From: Polyodon spathula | Lineage: Eukaryota; Chordata; Actinopteri; Acipenseriformes; Polyodontidae | DNA length: 64,000 nucleotides | Reading direction: 5' to 3' | NCBI RefSeq assembly: GCF_017654505.1 | Contig: NC_054559.1 | Coordinates: 7,058,281-7,122,280, forward strand | In this document: piece by piece, positions 61,703 to 64,000 of the stretch | Numbering within the stretch: the stretch's first letter is position 1 | Layout: each line of letters opens with the position of its first letter | Made by a program: the position numbers and the translations under genes | Notes under the pieces: model-generated | The model's database searches: none | What the model saw: the letters and a program-made list of their open reading frames with translations, nothing else | Told to the model about the DNA's origin: nothing

Positions 61703-64000
61703 ACTTTAAATAAAATAAATGTGGAAACTTAACTGTTTTGGTTTTCGTTTATTACATTCCACATAAGACAGTCGAAACAAAAAATATATAAAAATCACTT
61801 ACATGTGTTGCTGAAAAAATCTTTTTCTGTAATAGATCATGGTAATTAATCTACACAGAAACACAACAGAGAAGCACACAGAACATATTATTGTAAGCTA
61901 AGTAATAAGTACAAAATAAATAAAAGAAACAGGGATATATGTTCTAATCCAAGGCTATGTTTGTAGCATGGCCAGGTCCTGTTGTAGGTGGTTACCCAGG
62001 ACCTGGAAAGTATTTCATAGCACAGTTGTTTTTTTTTTATTCCCTTTTTTAGGATATCTTGAAACAAAACCCTCTCTACAGTAGTTACTGCATAGTGTAA
62101 TATTTTTTAATGCTTGTCATTTAAGGTTTAACTTACCCCAGTGTTATATTACAGTACATGACTGTGATACAAGCAGAGGGTACAAAGCTTTCAGTATTTT
62201 CAGCTTCTTTGTTTAGTGAATTGGTTATAACTGATCAGTTATTTTTAAGGCTTATTTTATATTTATAAATGTATTGTGTACCAATATGTATACATTTTTA
62301 AGTATTTATTCATTGGCACTCAAATTGTCTAATTTTTTAAAATGTTTACACCCGGCTGTGCATTTGAGCACCTGCACTTTTTTGTTGAGAATTTCACCCC
62401 TGGGGACTGGTATTTAATTATGCTCCGCGATATTAAGCTAAGTTACCCAGAGATTGTTGACAGATCCCAGACACTCAATAGAAAACCGGGAGGTTAGGCA
62501 GGTATAGATCACAGCCACATAACATGCACCCTCGTTATGAAAAATGCTTTCCAGTTAAAAATGTACTGCGTCTTAAAAACAGTACGGAAGTCTTTTTTTT
62601 TTTCTTTTATTGGTGTGCATGCATACCTGTGTACAAGTTATGTGAACCCCTGGTTATAAGGCACTTGGCACTGGGGGTTGGCTTTTCTATATGTCATTAA
62701 AATTCTTAACTGCTTCTTTACGACCCTGGTATTGCAGAAAAGCAAAATAAATAAATAAATAAAACCTGCTTTTAACATGCAAGGCCTACATTGGTCATAA
62801 GGTTTTACACTGCTTAAATACTCCCCAAGTCAGGCACTTGGAGCTCAGCAGAGCCCTTTAAAGAGCGTGGTACTCTCCTGGCTGCAGGGCAGCATCATAA
62901 GCCATTATGGCTGATCTGTCCTTTTACATTTATTAGACAATAAGTCTCTTTCTCTCCTGATCTCGCTTATTGCCATCAAGCTGGCCCTTCTGTTGGGAAG
63001 CACAGGGGTGGGGGCAGTATCCCCTACAGCAGTGTCACTAACCACCTCTAATCACATCACTGCTGTCCACACTGCATACTGGGTTCAACTGCACTGGTTC
63101 ATTGCTCAGGTACATTCCGTGTGACAGCCAGCCTGTCCCAGAGAAACAACCAGGGCAACAAACGTGGTCTCTCCTTGTAGACCGTTCACACTAGATCCAG
63201 AAAACCACTTAGTCAATTATGATTAAACTTTGCAAGGACATTGTTTAGCATATGTTATTGTAAGTACTCCAATCTGCATGATGTAAAACTCAATCTCACC
63301 GTGTTCCATTATCAAACTTTATACAATTCAATCTGAAACCGGACACAAAAGTCAAAGACCATCTGTATGTACCATATTTCTGTAAAACTGCTCTTTTTAA
63401 AAGAATTCACTAACCTCCTAGTTCTCTGAAAGTATCACAGTATATATTGGCATATCATGTTTTTTTTCTACTGTCAGCGATTTAAAACTTGTCTCTCTCG
63501 TCCGTCACATTGGATCTTCCACCATCAGCACATGTAGAGAGATCGAGTTCTGCCAGCGCGCAATCCTAACTGGGGCAGATAGTCTCCACTGAATGTAAAT
63601 GAACAAGTCTGGTTTAAAATCAGATGGAAAAGTAAAAATTCCTTAATTCTCTTGCCAATCATTTTATATGCGGCTTATCCCAGCAGGATCTAGGTTACAA
63701 TTTAGTTTGTTTTTTTGTTTTTTTTTGAGAGAGAAAACACTGAAAGTTGGTTAATTCTTAGCAGGGAGAAAATGTTTATTTATGAGAGCGTATACCTTTA
63801 AATTAACATTGTTTCAGTGGGTATAATGAAAAGAAAAAAGGAAAAAGGACAAACTGGGGAAGTTATGTTGAACAGCAATAATGTTATTAACCCCAAAAAT
63901 GGCATCGACAGATGGCGATTCTGTCATGGCTCAGCCTCACATTACACACTGTGCGTTAGTCAGGCCGTGTTCAAGACCACCTGTCACTGGAGACCACCTG
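61703..64000. other. Non-coding DNA, nothing recognised
   Basis: No gene, RNA or recognised mobile element was identified up to the window edge. Confidence 0.5.

Overview
This is a 64 kb piece of vertebrate nuclear DNA, AT-rich, mostly intronic and intergenic, and full of transposable elements. The repeats point to a ray-finned fish. They include a Tc1 element with long inverted repeats, DIRS-like and Gmr1-like retroelements, hAT and L1-like copies, and a CR1/L2/Rex1-type LINE whose 3' end has the 'ggccattcggcccatct' block that I associate with sturgeons, paddlefish and related non-teleost fish. The species is an inference; no search was possible.

One host gene is certain: capn15 (calpain-15, small optic lobes homologue), on the minus strand and running off the left edge. 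Three exons are supported by family similarity and by splice sites whose phases agree. The long zinc-finger exon is at 19043-17393, the exon that opens the protease domain and carries the catalytic Cys is at 8319-8111, and the next protease exon is at 154-1 (cut by the window edge). A fourth candidate, 46286-46102, has an ideal Kozak ATG, an in-frame upstream stop and a consensus donor. It would join the zinc-finger exon 27 kb away in frame, adding 69 N-terminal residues that begin with an N-myristoylation-type MGSSASS. A possible promoter (NRF1 palindrome plus TATA-like box) lies near 49.3-49.4 kb.

Layout: 155-8110 is an intron with a LINE-interrupted minisatellite, a solo LTR, a shrunken DIRS copy and a Tc1 relic. 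8320-17392 is an intron mostly filled by a decayed DIRS element (gag, RT, RNase H, tyrosine recombinase, inverted terminal repeats). 19044-46101 is the putative first intron, with a hAT element right beside the splice acceptor, a broken LINE, two minisatellites, a palindromic element, a second large DIRS relic and a solo LTR. From 46.3 to 64 kb lie non-coding DNA, a duplicated block, a hAT element with an L1-like insertion nested inside it, and a 5'-truncated Ty3/gypsy element of the Gmr1 type, in which integrase precedes reverse transcriptase. No RNA gene, CRISPR array or bacterial-type feature was seen.
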